NCBI GenBank assembly: GCA_016764435.1
Contig: JAESRX010000090.1
Span: forward strand, 20,419-77,222
Reading direction: 5' to 3'
DNA length: 56,804 nt
Origin: Flavobacteriaceae bacterium
Lineage (GTDB): Bacteria; Bacteroidota; Bacteroidia; Flavobacteriales; Flavobacteriaceae
The notes below the pieces were generated by a model. That model was not told the origin of the DNA. It saw only the letters and a program-made list of their open reading frames with translations, and made no database searches. Positions within the stretch are counted from its first letter, which is position 1. The number at the start of each line of letters is the position of its first letter. Positions 25,303-34,011 of this stretch are shown here, piece after piece. The position numbers and the translations under genes were made by a program.

Positions 25303-26718
25303 ATGAATAGACGGAAATTTTTCAGAAACGGGTCATTTTTAGCTCTTGGAACAGCCTTATTTAGTCCGATAGGATGTAATGCTGCAACCTTAGATTTTGA
25401 CCAATCAAAAAAAAATAAAAAAGCAAAAAACATAATCATTGTGGTTAGTGACGGTATGAGTATCGGAACTTTAAACATGGCTGATATTTACCTGAACAGA
25501 AAAACAGGTACCGGAAGCAACTGGCTTAATTTATACAAGGAAAACAAAGCTGTACACGCCATGATGGATATGGCTTCAGCCAGTTCTCTTGTCACGGACT
25601 CTTCGGCGGCTAGTTCCTCTTGGGGAGGTGGTGTTCGTATTACCAATGGTGCCTTGAACATGAGTGCCAATGGAGAGAAACACTTGCCTATATGGCAAAA
25701 ATTCAAACAAGCAGGAAAAATGGCGGGTTGTGTAACCACCGTGCCTATTACTCATGCAACACCCGCAGGATTTTGTGTTAACAATAAAAAACGTGGCAAC
25801 CAATCCGAAATTGCCTTACAGTATCTAGACCTAGGTTTTGACGTATTGATGGGTGGTGGAAATGAATATTTTGACGCTGCTAAAAGAAAGGATAAACGCG
25901 ATTTGTACAGCGAATTTGCCCTTAAAGGATACCAGGTAGTTACCTCTAGAGACCAAATGCTAGCAACCAAAGAAAACAAGCCTGTATTGGGCGTATTTAA
26001 CGATGGAGGCTTACCTTATACCGTCGATAGAAATAACGACAAAGATTTGGCTAAAAGAGTTCCTACCCTAGCAGAAATGACCCAGACAGCTATTGACACT
26101 ATGAAGCATCATGAGGAAGGTTTTGTCTTACAAGTAGAAGCTGGAAAAGTGGATTGGGCAGCTCATGGAAACGATATTTCTGGATTATTATACGATCAAA
26201 CCGCCCATGATGATGCTATTAAAGTAGCCATGGATTTTGCAGAAAAAGACGAGAACACCCTGGTTATTATCACTACAGACCACGGAAACTCTAACCCAGG
26301 ACTTATTTACGGAAAAAAGGTAAATGAGAATTTTGACAAAGTACAGCATTACAAACATTCCAACGAATGGATTTTAAATGGCTTTCACATTAATACCACG
26401 CTTTCTCAAATAAAAGAACGCATAGACTTTGCTAATAACATTGCCATTTCTAATGAAGATGCACAACGTATCATCGGGTATTATAAGAACTTAAAAATAG
26501 AGGAAGGTATCTACAACCCGCGCCACTTACCTTTTAAAGTACTCTCTGAGATCCAAGGAAAAAACAATTCCGTAGGTTGGATCAGTCAAAGCCACTCTGC
26601 TGACTATGTAGAACTCGCCATGGTAGGCCCAGGAAGTCATCTATTAAAACCATTTATAAAAAATACCGATTTGCACTTCCTCATGTTGGAAGCTGCAGAA
26701 GTGGAAAATAAATTCTAA
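25303..26718 (+). CDS. Alkaline phosphatase (PhoA superfamily, Tat-exported)
   Basis: This exported metallo-phosphomonoesterase releases phosphate from organic esters. From the ATG at 25303 (471 residues) it starts MNRRKFFRNGSFLALG, a twin-arginine signal, with a cysteine in SPIGC that could be a weak lipobox. Metal and catalytic motifs are SDGMSIGT near 49, the nucleophile serine in VTDSSAASS near 97-105, VEAGKVDWAAHGND near 286, TTDHGNSNPG near 327, and a late SHSAD. The family matches alkaline phosphatase rather than PhoX or PhoD. A terminator follows; no Pho-box was identified. Confidence 0.92.
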   Translation: MNRRKFFRNGSFLALGTALFSPIGCNAATLDFDQSKKNKKAKNIIIVVSDGMSIGTLNMADIYLNRKTGTGSNWLNLYKENKAVHAMMDMASASSLVTDSSAASSSWGGGVRITNGALNMSANGEKHLPIWQKFKQAGKMAGCVTTVPITHATPAGFCVNNKKRGNQSEIALQYLDLGFDVLMGGGNEYFDAAKRKDKRDLYSEFALKGYQVVTSRDQMLATKENKPVLGVFNDGGLPYTVDRNNDKDLAKRVPTLAEMTQTAIDTMKHHEEGFVLQVEAGKVDWAAHGNDISGLLYDQTAHDDAIKVAMDFAEKDENTLVIITTDHGNSNPGLIYGKKVNENFDKVQHYKHSNEWILNGFHINTTLSQIKERIDFANNIAISNEDAQRIIGYYKNLKIEEGIYNPRHLPFKVLSEIQGKNNSVGWISQSHSADYVELAMVGPGSHLLKPFIKNTDLHFLMLEAAEVENKF

Positions 26719-26743
26719 GCTTAAATAAGCTTATCTTTTTATA

Positions 26744-26780
26744 AAACGAAGTAAGATCTTGGATCATACTTCGTTTTTTT
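26744..26780 (+). terminator. Intrinsic terminator after alkaline phosphatase
   Basis: AACGAAGTA pairs with TACTTCGTT, extended inward by GATC pairs, and is followed by a T7 run. Confidence 0.85.
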
Positions 26781-27337
26781 AGTTACAAAACTCCTTTTAT
26801 AATTCCTTTCCACTTTTCCCTTATCCTCTTAATCGTAAAAATCCTGCTTAATAATTTGAACTGAGTAAAAGAGAAAAACAACAAAAAACACTAAAACAAG
26901 CACAATACCACCGCGTTCATGCAGTACTTAAAATAGTCTTCGAGGCTCAGAACACCTCAGTAAAAAGACACTACAACCAAGTGAATTTCCTTTAGATAAA
27001 CGTGTAAATTCAGGCTGTAATGTATGCTCTATACAATTCCCTTACGGTTCATTAATAGATGCCCACACGCATAATAAGGCATTAAAAGTACACTGAGAAT
27101 CTCCCTGGAAACAGCAAACCATACAACTCCATTTATAGTCGCAACACACAGAGCAGTTTAGCGACACTAACCACCCGTTTCTAAGGCGGGAACCCAGTGA
27201 ATATACACATTGATCTTTAGGCAGAAATAAGCATAAAAGTCGTAATTTTGTCAAAGTGAGAACCGACAAAAGGAGTCCTTTTAACCACCGTCCATTTCCA
27301 ATACTAAATGTTGGTGACAATGCAATAAAAACTAAAC
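26781..27337. other. Long intergenic region without a recognised gene
   Basis: About 560 bases. A minus-strand open frame at 27042-27320 gives a Cys/Leu/Trp-rich sequence with no family resemblance and is judged spurious. A 7-bp inverted repeat, TTTTGTC with GACAAAA, lies near 27247-27273. No tRNA, terminator or promoter stands out. Confidence 0.45.
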
Positions 27338-29209
27338 ATGAAACAACGATTTTTAATTATAACACTTGGATTAATATTTAGTTTAACCGTTTTAGGACAA
27401 GAAAAAATCTATTATGATACCGATTGGCAAGTAGTTAAGCAATCAAATGCTGCATATTACCGAATCGTCTCATTCGATACCAATGGAAAACCAGTAGGAA
27501 TAGTAAAAGATTACTACTTATCCGGTGTTTTACAATGGGAAGGGCAATTCACTTATATGGATACATCTGACAATTCAAAAGATATCGCAGATGGTAACTG
27601 TACCTTCTACACTAGAGATGGAAAGAAAGAACATACCGATTACTATAAAAACGGAAAACTCATAAAACCGTCCCTTTATTTTTATTATTATCCCAATGGT
27701 ACTTTAAAGTCTGAAATCCGTGTAAAGGACGGTGATAAAAATGGAGAATCTATCTGGTATTATGAGAATGGAGAAACTAAATCTCTAGGGTTTTATAAAG
27801 ATAACAAAGCCAATGGCTTGTACATTTGGTTTACTGATAAAGGAGAAATATCCTCGGTAAATGAGTATAAAAACGATGTTCCCATCGATAAATTTTGGAT
27901 TAATTATGATAGCTACACGGAAAAATTCTCAAAATACTTTTCTGATAATTTCAGCGATAGTAAAAACCCAAATGATTGGCATATAGGAAAAGACGGCAAT
28001 GGACGAGAAGCTACGTATTCAAAAGGTAGCATTCTTTATGAATTTTCTGCTGCTGGTGGGCATAGAAATAGCATCGCTCTCAATTTAGTGAACAATAGAG
28101 ACTATACGATTAGTATCAACTTAAAAAGAATTTCAGGCCCCAAAGGAAATCCTTTTGGACTTATATGGGGTTTGAAGGACTGGAATAATTACAACTATTT
28201 TTATATCAGTAGTCGTGGTAGTTTTACTATTGGTTCAAAAATAGACGGATTTGACGTTACAGACGGATGGGTGTCTAAACCCTCTGCCATAAATACGAGC
28301 TCAAGTAATGAAATAAGAGTAAAAAAAATTGGTGATAAAACATATTTTGCAGTCAATGGTCGCATGGTCACATCTAAAGATTCCTTTACGCTCAGTGGTA
28401 CTCAAATAGGCTTTATGATTTATGGAAATGGCAGCAAGATTTTAATGGAAAACATTGAAGTGACCCAAGAATTCACCAAAAAAGACTTCAGAAAACTCAT
28501 AGCACCCTACTATGACGATGTTTTTGACAGTCCTAATACCACTAGAAATAACGAGCCTAAGAAAAATGAATGGAAAGGGAATGGAACTGGATTCTTTATT
28601 GATAGAAACGGATATATAGCCACCAATTATCACGTAGTAAAAGAGGCAAACACCATGGAAGTTGAATTTATAAGAAATGGAATTAAACAGACCTATCCAG
28701 CAAAAATAATTCAGTCCGATAAACAAAATGACCTCACCATATTAAAAATAGATGCCGCTGACTTCACTCCTTTTTTAACATTGCCCTATAATTTTAAAAC
28801 AAACATCTCAGAGGTAGGCAGTAATATATTTGCGCTAGGTTACCCAATGGCATTGTCATTAATGGGAACAGAAATAAAATTTACAGATGGCAAAATAAGT
28901 TCCAAAACAGGTATACAAGGAGATGTTACAACGTATCAAATCTCTGTCCCAATACAGCCAGGGAACAGCGGAGGCCCCTTGTTTGATTATGACGGTAATT
29001 TAATAGGGATTACTTCCTCTGGAATCAACCGAACATTAGACCTCACAGAAAATGTGAACTATGCTATAAAATCAAGTTATTTGAAAAATTTAGTAGATGT
29101 TTTAGATTCTAAATTAAGGCTTCCAAATGATAAATTAATTGCACGCAAAACATTGACTGAAAAGATTAAAATACTCTCTGATTATGTCGTCTTGATAAAA
29201 ATCAAATAG
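27338..29209 (+). CDS. Secreted MORN-repeat / LamG-like / trypsin-like serine protease
   Basis: The 623-residue protein has a Sec signal (ending near residue 20, VLGQ). The first part, about 25-190, is built of MORN/YwqK-type repeats (YYPNGTLKSE, WYYENGETKSLGFY, YIWFTDKGEI). A middle part of about 200-380 is beta-rich and resembles a concanavalin/DUF1080-like fold. The last part, about 405-600, is a trypsin-like (S1C) protease with His432 in NYHVV, Asp465 in NDLTIL and Ser544 in GNSGGPL: a complete triad. No PDZ domain is seen. It would act in the periplasm or outside. Flanked by long gaps, it is probably monocistronic. The repeat domain may bind a partner; the substrate is unknown. Confidence 0.85.
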   Translation: MKQRFLIITLGLIFSLTVLGQEKIYYDTDWQVVKQSNAAYYRIVSFDTNGKPVGIVKDYYLSGVLQWEGQFTYMDTSDNSKDIADGNCTFYTRDGKKEHTDYYKNGKLIKPSLYFYYYPNGTLKSEIRVKDGDKNGESIWYYENGETKSLGFYKDNKANGLYIWFTDKGEISSVNEYKNDVPIDKFWINYDSYTEKFSKYFSDNFSDSKNPNDWHIGKDGNGREATYSKGSILYEFSAAGGHRNSIALNLVNNRDYTISINLKRISGPKGNPFGLIWGLKDWNNYNYFYISSRGSFTIGSKIDGFDVTDGWVSKPSAINTSSSNEIRVKKIGDKTYFAVNGRMVTSKDSFTLSGTQIGFMIYGNGSKILMENIEVTQEFTKKDFRKLIAPYYDDVFDSPNTTRNNEPKKNEWKGNGTGFFIDRNGYIATNYHVVKEANTMEVEFIRNGIKQTYPAKIIQSDKQNDLTILKIDAADFTPFLTLPYNFKTNISEVGSNIFALGYPMALSLMGTEIKFTDGKISSKTGIQGDVTTYQISVPIQPGNSGGPLFDYDGNLIGITSSGINRTLDLTENVNYAIKSSYLKNLVDVLDSKLRLPNDKLIARKTLTEKIKILSDYVVLIKIK

Positions 29210-29620
29210 CGTTCATACCGTCTATAAATCATAAAAAACTATAATACTAATAAAAGATGTTACTCCTCGTCGAAAACTGTAGTTCCAAATAAGAAATTAC
29301 TCGCACTACAGCAGTTGTAATATCTTAGATGAATACACCAGCAGTTATCCCTGTGAGCGATAATCAATTCTTAAAACTCATCGCTAATCCCCTCCTAAAT
29401 CACCTCGTTAGGACTGGTCCTATATCACTTATTAAACGCAGAAAAGACAACACTTAAATGCGTCGAAAATTGAGTCCTTTTAGTGTTTCCTATAAGTTGT
29501 TTTTCTCGGCATACTTCCTCCTGTAGGATAAACGATTACATCATTTAAGGAATAGAAAACACCTCTCAATAATAATTAAAAAAACAGCTAAATAAACAAT
29601 ACGCACATAAACTTGTTTTG
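29210..29620. other. Intergenic region, nothing recognised
   Basis: About 410 bases after the protease gene. No convincing reading frame, RNA fold or terminator was found. A -7 box for the next gene begins at 29621. Confidence 0.4.
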
Positions 29621-29628
29621 TATCTTTG
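29621..29628 (+). promoter_or_regulatory. -7 box upstream of hypothetical gene 29725
   Basis: TATCTTTG matches TAnnTTTG. It would give a leader of about 90 bases. The -33 element is unclear. Confidence 0.4.
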
Positions 29629-29724
29629 AAAAGTATACCTGTAAGCACTTATGTACTTTAAAAATAACGTCTTCCACTCCCCTTAAGATATGAACCCCAT
29701 GGAGGATGCACTAAAACCATCTAA

Positions 29725-30417
29725 ATGGCGATCAATACCACAAAAATAAACCTATCAAACGAATTAAAAATTGAGATAGCATTAGAAAAAATATGGGATG
29801 AACGCTATAAGGAAGAGGAACCTATAGCTCCCATTTTCTCCAATGAATTATATAAAAATTCAATTACATATCTCTGTTTAAACCCTTCGCTTCCTCCTGC
29901 ATTGAGGTCAAGTGCTAAACGAGGTAATCATCCTGACTTCCCCTATCCAATGGTTGATTGGAAACTAGAAAAGGCGGCGTATCCATTTTTCAATAAGTTT
30001 TATGATCTTGGAAAGAAATTCCATCCTTGGACTGTAATGGATTTACTTTATGAAAGAGATTCTAGTCAAAAAAACTTAGAATTAAAATACAATCGAAAAA
30101 CTATTTCAACTACAGATAAATCATTTCTTTTACAACAAATAAGGCTTACTTTTAAAATTCTAAAAGCACTGAACCCACCCCTAGTAGTCCTCTCAAATTC
30201 TTTTGCCAATAAACTGATACACGAGCACTTGAATGCATTAGATATTCGTCAAGAAATTCCATCTTCCGAGAATAATTATATCTACAGATTAAACGGAATC
30301 CCTTTTATCACCAATGAAAGTAGTTATATGGGAAGTAGATTTTTACAAAAAAACAAGCTCCGAATAAAAAAATTAACTGTAGAAATAGACCGAATTTTAA
30401 CCCTCGTTAAACAGTAA
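29725..30417 (+). CDS. Hypothetical protein, possibly uracil-DNA-glycosylase-like fold
   Basis: The 230-residue protein is not recognised with certainty. It has no signal peptide. The stretch YLCLNPSLPPA near 50-60 recalls the early NPS/NPG loop of UDG-like and DUF1643 proteins. LVVLSNSFANKLIHEHL near 151 could be the central strand-helix, and GIPFITNESSYMGSRFL near 193 lies where the late substrate loop would be. This comparison is weak and by eye only. The ATG at 29725 is directly preceded by an in-frame stop, which fixes the longest possible start. It appears to be a single-gene unit. Confidence 0.6.
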   Translation: MAINTTKINLSNELKIEIALEKIWDERYKEEEPIAPIFSNELYKNSITYLCLNPSLPPALRSSAKRGNHPDFPYPMVDWKLEKAAYPFFNKFYDLGKKFHPWTVMDLLYERDSSQKNLELKYNRKTISTTDKSFLLQQIRLTFKILKALNPPLVVLSNSFANKLIHEHLNALDIRQEIPSSENNYIYRLNGIPFITNESSYMGSRFLQKNKLRIKKLTVEIDRILTLVKQ

Positions 30418-30579
30418 ATAACGTCGCTACTAACACATCGCTAATTACGGTTTATGAGCTAGTAATTCTCTAAGTATAACCGTCATAAAAAATAAAAAAA
30501 GTGGAGTCCAGAAACCACTTAAATAAACGGGGTGAAACTGAAAAACCTTACGAGTAGGAAACTATATATAGTTACATAA

Positions 30580-30951
30580 ATGAAGTGGTATTTAAAAGTT
30601 TTAAATCAGTACGTAGATTTTAATGGTCGTGCGAGAAGAAAAGAATATTGGATGTTTAACCTTTTCAATATGCTCTTTACACTTCTAGCCATCATCCTTG
30701 ACAATGTAATCGGAACAGCAAGTCCTCAATTAGGATATGGAATCCTCTACGGAATCTATGCGTTGGCTTTATTTATTCCTGGACTAGCGGTTACCGTTAG
30801 AAGACTCCATGATCTTGGAAAAAGTGGTTGGATGCTCTTGATTGTTTTAATTCCTATAATAGGTGGAATTTGGTTATTTGTTTTATTGGTTACTGATAGT
30901 GATCCTAGAGAAAACAACTATGGAGACTATCCAAAAGGACTGACGGATTAG
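30580..30951 (+). CDS. DUF805 family inner-membrane protein
   Basis: The 123-residue protein has the DUF805 layout: FNGRARRKEYWMFNLFN near 14-30, a helix pair around 31-70, the hallmark VTVRRLHDLGKSGWMLL near 68-84, another membrane helix, and a short tail DSDPRENNYGDYP. Related to E. coli YhaH/YhaI. About four membrane segments are predicted. The function of the family is unknown. A large imperfect stem-loop follows the gene. Confidence 0.92.
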   Translation: MKWYLKVLNQYVDFNGRARRKEYWMFNLFNMLFTLLAIILDNVIGTASPQLGYGILYGIYALALFIPGLAVTVRRLHDLGKSGWMLLIVLIPIIGGIWLFVLLVTDSDPRENNYGDYPKGLTD

Positions 30952-30973
30952 GAGCCTAACCAAAGACAGTCTA

Positions 30974-31071
30974 ACATATACGTAGTGTGGGCAGGTGTGA
31001 TTCAAAGCGTCCTTATTCTTAGAAGAAGGAAATAAAACACCCCGGTTCACCTTTCCACACTGCGTTTATGT
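30974..31071. repeat. Extended imperfect inverted repeat (structured element)
   Basis: Outer arms of 17 bases (30974-30990 and 31055-31071) pair through ACATA/TATGT and CGTAGTGTGG/CCACACTGCG with few mismatches. Inside, AGGTG (30993-30997) can pair with CACCT (31048-31052). A central hairpin at 31011-31029 pairs CCTTATTCT with AGAAGAAGG, with one mismatch. No T run follows, so it is not a plain terminator. It fills most of the space between the DUF805 gene and the lipoprotein gene. Confidence 0.55.
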
Positions 31072-31092
31072 AACACACCTTAAATAAACAAT

Positions 31093-32094
31093 ATGAAACA
31101 CATATCTTGGCTTCTTTTAATAGTAACAGGCATCTCTTGCCAAAGCATTGTCACGCCTACAATCACAGAAATCACCGCGTCCAGCTATAAAATAAAGCAA
31201 ATTTCAAGAGGAAATAATGCTGCTAAAATTGACCTCTCAAAAGACAGTCTGTCTCTTTTTTTAATGGCACTACATTTTCAAATTCCGCTGGCAACAATCA
31301 CGGAAGAACTCGCATGGAATGAAGCAACAAAAAAAAACAATATAAAGCGTCTCTTAGAAAATAAATTACTAAAAAAAGTAGGCGAAAACTACCTCCCTAC
31401 CCTCGCTATTTTTACACGGACCAAAGGAGGCATTTTAAAAGAAAAGAGTGCGTTACTCGCTCAAGAGATTTCGGATAGCCTCGTAAACAAACTCGAAGCA
31501 ATAAAGAAACTTCACTATAAAACAGACCTCTCTAAAAAACATAGCTTTCACGAAATGTCTTTTTTCTATTTAAGCAGTGTATTATTAGATAATGGACAAA
31601 TAAATAATATTGAAAGAGAATTTTTAGGAAAAAAAAGACCTTTTAGAAATGGGAGCCACTATTATTTAGCCATCTTAGAAAAAGAGAGAAATTCCATGAT
31701 GGAACCTTTTGGAATTTATGGAAACCAGGTACTTCACAGAAGCGATACTGTTATTATTGCTGTTTATGGAAATACAAGAACGGAACAGCATAAAGGTTGG
31801 CGAGACTATCAACATAAAAAGATCCATTCATTCAGTAAAAATGATTTGAATATAGTCACAAAACAAATGCCCCAAATCTTTCTTAGCACTTTTCTGAAAA
31901 TTCTTACGAAGCACAAAGCAAATTTCAAAAAATTATATACTGAATTAGGCTTTGAGAAAGAAACTTCCTTTGAGGAATTCTTTATTTGGTATTATCATAT
32001 TATTTACACCCAAACAACTGATATTTTAATACAACAACAACTGGTAACAAAACCAACAAACGGCTTGTTTTATTACGAGTTTAAACGAAAATAA
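31093..32094 (+). CDS. Hypothetical lipoprotein with winged-helix-like segment
   Basis: The 333-residue protein has a lipoprotein signal with lipobox TGISC (Cys16). The mature part begins with a Ser/Thr-rich linker. Residues about 60-125 read like a small winged helix (IPLATITEELAWNEATKKNNIKRLLENKLLKK followed by a beta-turn), odd for an exported lipoprotein. The rest is helical and charged, with no motif I recognise. The gene follows the structured element at 30974-31071 by about 20 bases. No function is proposed. Confidence 0.65.
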   Translation: MKHISWLLLIVTGISCQSIVTPTITEITASSYKIKQISRGNNAAKIDLSKDSLSLFLMALHFQIPLATITEELAWNEATKKNNIKRLLENKLLKKVGENYLPTLAIFTRTKGGILKEKSALLAQEISDSLVNKLEAIKKLHYKTDLSKKHSFHEMSFFYLSSVLLDNGQINNIEREFLGKKRPFRNGSHYYLAILEKERNSMMEPFGIYGNQVLHRSDTVIIAVYGNTRTEQHKGWRDYQHKKIHSFSKNDLNIVTKQMPQIFLSTFLKILTKHKANFKKLYTELGFEKETSFEEFFIWYYHIIYTQTTDILIQQQLVTKPTNGLFYYEFKRK

Positions 32095-32285
32095 TCCCTT
32101 CCCTTTTAGCGACACACAGACTAGTAATGTCATGGAGTTCCCTGAAAAAATACGACTAGATTAATTGTGGAAGAATAAAAAAATAAAAAAAAAAGAAATC
32201 AGCATTTCTACCTTACCTTGCGGTCCAACTTAACCACTCCTATGAATACATACTATTCACAGGAAGGAATTAATTCAGAAAAACA

Positions 32286-32777
32286 ATGACTTTCACCGCA
32301 ATTGACTTTGAAACCGCTACAGCATTCCGTAATTCTGCCTGCGCCGTAGGAATAGTAACCGTAGAAAACGGAAAAATAATAGAGGAGTTTCATACCTTGA
32401 TAAAACCACCAAACAATGAATACAATTGGCGCAATACTCAAGTACACGGAATTACAAGTAATGACACCCGAAATGCACTAACATTTGAGGCTGTTTTTCC
32501 AGAAATACAAAAACGTTTACAAGGAAAAATAATAGTCGCTCACAACGAATCTTTTGACAGAAGTGTTCTAAAAAAGACCATGGAAAACTATTATCTTGAT
32601 TATGAAGCTCTCAATCTTGCTAGCCGTTGGGAATGCACGATGAAATTATGCAAAGCAAATGACAAATATCCTTCAGGAAAGCTCAACGAGTGTTGTTTGG
32701 TCGCTAATATCGAATTAATACATCACGAAGCACTTTCTGACGCCCGCGCTTGCGCAGCTTTATATTTGATACGTTAA
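32286..32777 (+). CDS. DnaQ-like 3'-5' exonuclease (DEDDh)
   Basis: The 163-residue protein is a stand-alone exonuclease domain. The metal-binding acidic residues are visible: FTAIDFETA at 3-11 (Exo I, Asp and Glu), IIVAHNESFD near 82-91 (Exo II, Asp) and HEALSDA near 149-155 (Exo III, His and Asp). QVHGIT near 50 is also typical of the family. Its size matches small exonucleases such as those related to the polymerase III epsilon subunit. It lacks polymerase-binding extensions, so DNA or RNA trimming or repair is the likely role. Confidence 0.88.
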   Translation: MTFTAIDFETATAFRNSACAVGIVTVENGKIIEEFHTLIKPPNNEYNWRNTQVHGITSNDTRNALTFEAVFPEIQKRLQGKIIVAHNESFDRSVLKKTMENYYLDYEALNLASRWECTMKLCKANDKYPSGKLNECCLVANIELIHHEALSDARACAALYLIR

Positions 32778-32818
32778 TAGTCTTAGACTAAAAACACCGT
32801 ATTATTATAGTCCTTTAA

Positions 32819-33205
<387 letters not shown>

Positions 33206-33345
33206 CCAAAGAAAATGGACTTTCATAAGCTCTTAATAATGCTAGCACGCATACTATCTCCTAGAACTTTAGATTCGCATCTAAATTTCACTTTAATTTA
33301 ACATTGATTTTAACAAATAACTGAACCTAATCAAGTTATATTTTG

Positions 33346-33353
33346 TAAATTTG
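33346..33353 (+). promoter_or_regulatory. -7 box of first HYC_CC_PP gene
   Basis: TAAATTTG matches TAnnTTTG and lies eight bases before the ATG at 33362, so the transcript would have almost no leader. Confidence 0.5.
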
Positions 33354-33361
33354 TAATCACA

Positions 33362-33781
33362 ATGAGCACTAACACAAAAAAAATAACATCCATTTTAATG
33401 TCTTTCGTAGTTTTATTTTCTACGATGTCATTCAGTATAAGCGAGCACTTTTGCGGTGATCAGCTTGTGGATACTTCTTATTTTTTCGTAGCTGACGCTT
33501 GTGACATGATGGACATGCAAATGCCTGTTTCTTCTGATGAATGTAGTATAGAACAAGAAGATTGTTGTTCTGATAGTAACGAGTTTATCCAAGGAAGTTC
33601 TGAAGTTCAACATATAGTAACTTCTTTAAACATGGAGCAGCAAGTATTTCTTGCTTCTTTTGTGTATTCATACATCAATCTGTTTGAAGGATTGGAAAAA
33701 AATGTAATTCCCTTTAAAAATTACACCCCTCCCATTATTGTCAAAGACATCCAAGTACTTGACAACGTATTCCTTATTTGA
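33362..33781 (+). CDS. HYC_CC_PP family secreted protein, copy 1
   Basis: The 139-residue protein has an N-terminal hydrophobic segment (about 9-25) followed by EHFC (His29, Cys31), a Met/Asp/Cys-rich stretch (ACDMMDMQM near 46-54), CSIEQEDCCSD near 61-71 and a TPP pair near 127. This His-x-Cys / Cys-Cys / Pro-Pro pattern defines a small family that lies next to metal efflux genes in Bacteroidota. Many Cys, Met and His residues suggest Cu or Ag binding in the cell envelope; this is inference. It opens the metal island and lies 230 bases before cusA. Confidence 0.78.
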   Translation: MSTNTKKITSILMSFVVLFSTMSFSISEHFCGDQLVDTSYFFVADACDMMDMQMPVSSDECSIEQEDCCSDSNEFIQGSSEVQHIVTSLNMEQQVFLASFVYSYINLFEGLEKNVIPFKNYTPPIIVKDIQVLDNVFLI

Positions 33782-34011
33782 TACCCTACTTTTTTTTAGA
33801 AACTCTTTCAATTTAATTTGACAAGGGCTTTCTCTGTCGTGCTTTTTTTTAGCACGCCACTATTTACACCAAAAAATTACAAATAACCACTGTGCATAGG
33901 TTCTTTGATGTTTTATTTTTACAAAACAAAAAACCATTCTATTCATATTCAACTATTTGGAATCACCATTGGTATTACTAACTATTTTTCTTATATAAAA
34001 ATCATTTTACC

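Noticed and set aside
27042-27320. Minus-strand 92-codon open frame in a long intergenic gap
   Set aside because: Composition (many Cys, Leu, Trp) and lack of any domain, promoter or coupling look like chance; no neighbour supports it.
6761-29482. Recurring TCGAAAACTCCT / GAGTCCTTTTA words in intergenic gaps (6767, 25010, 27270, 29463)
   Set aside because: Exact shared length is about 12 bases, expected by chance many times in an AT-rich window of this size; no extended similarity around them.
33838-33856. CGTGCT/AGCACG hairpin after the first HYC_CC_PP gene as a terminator
   Set aside because: The T run is in the loop rather than after the stem, and only 6 bp pair.
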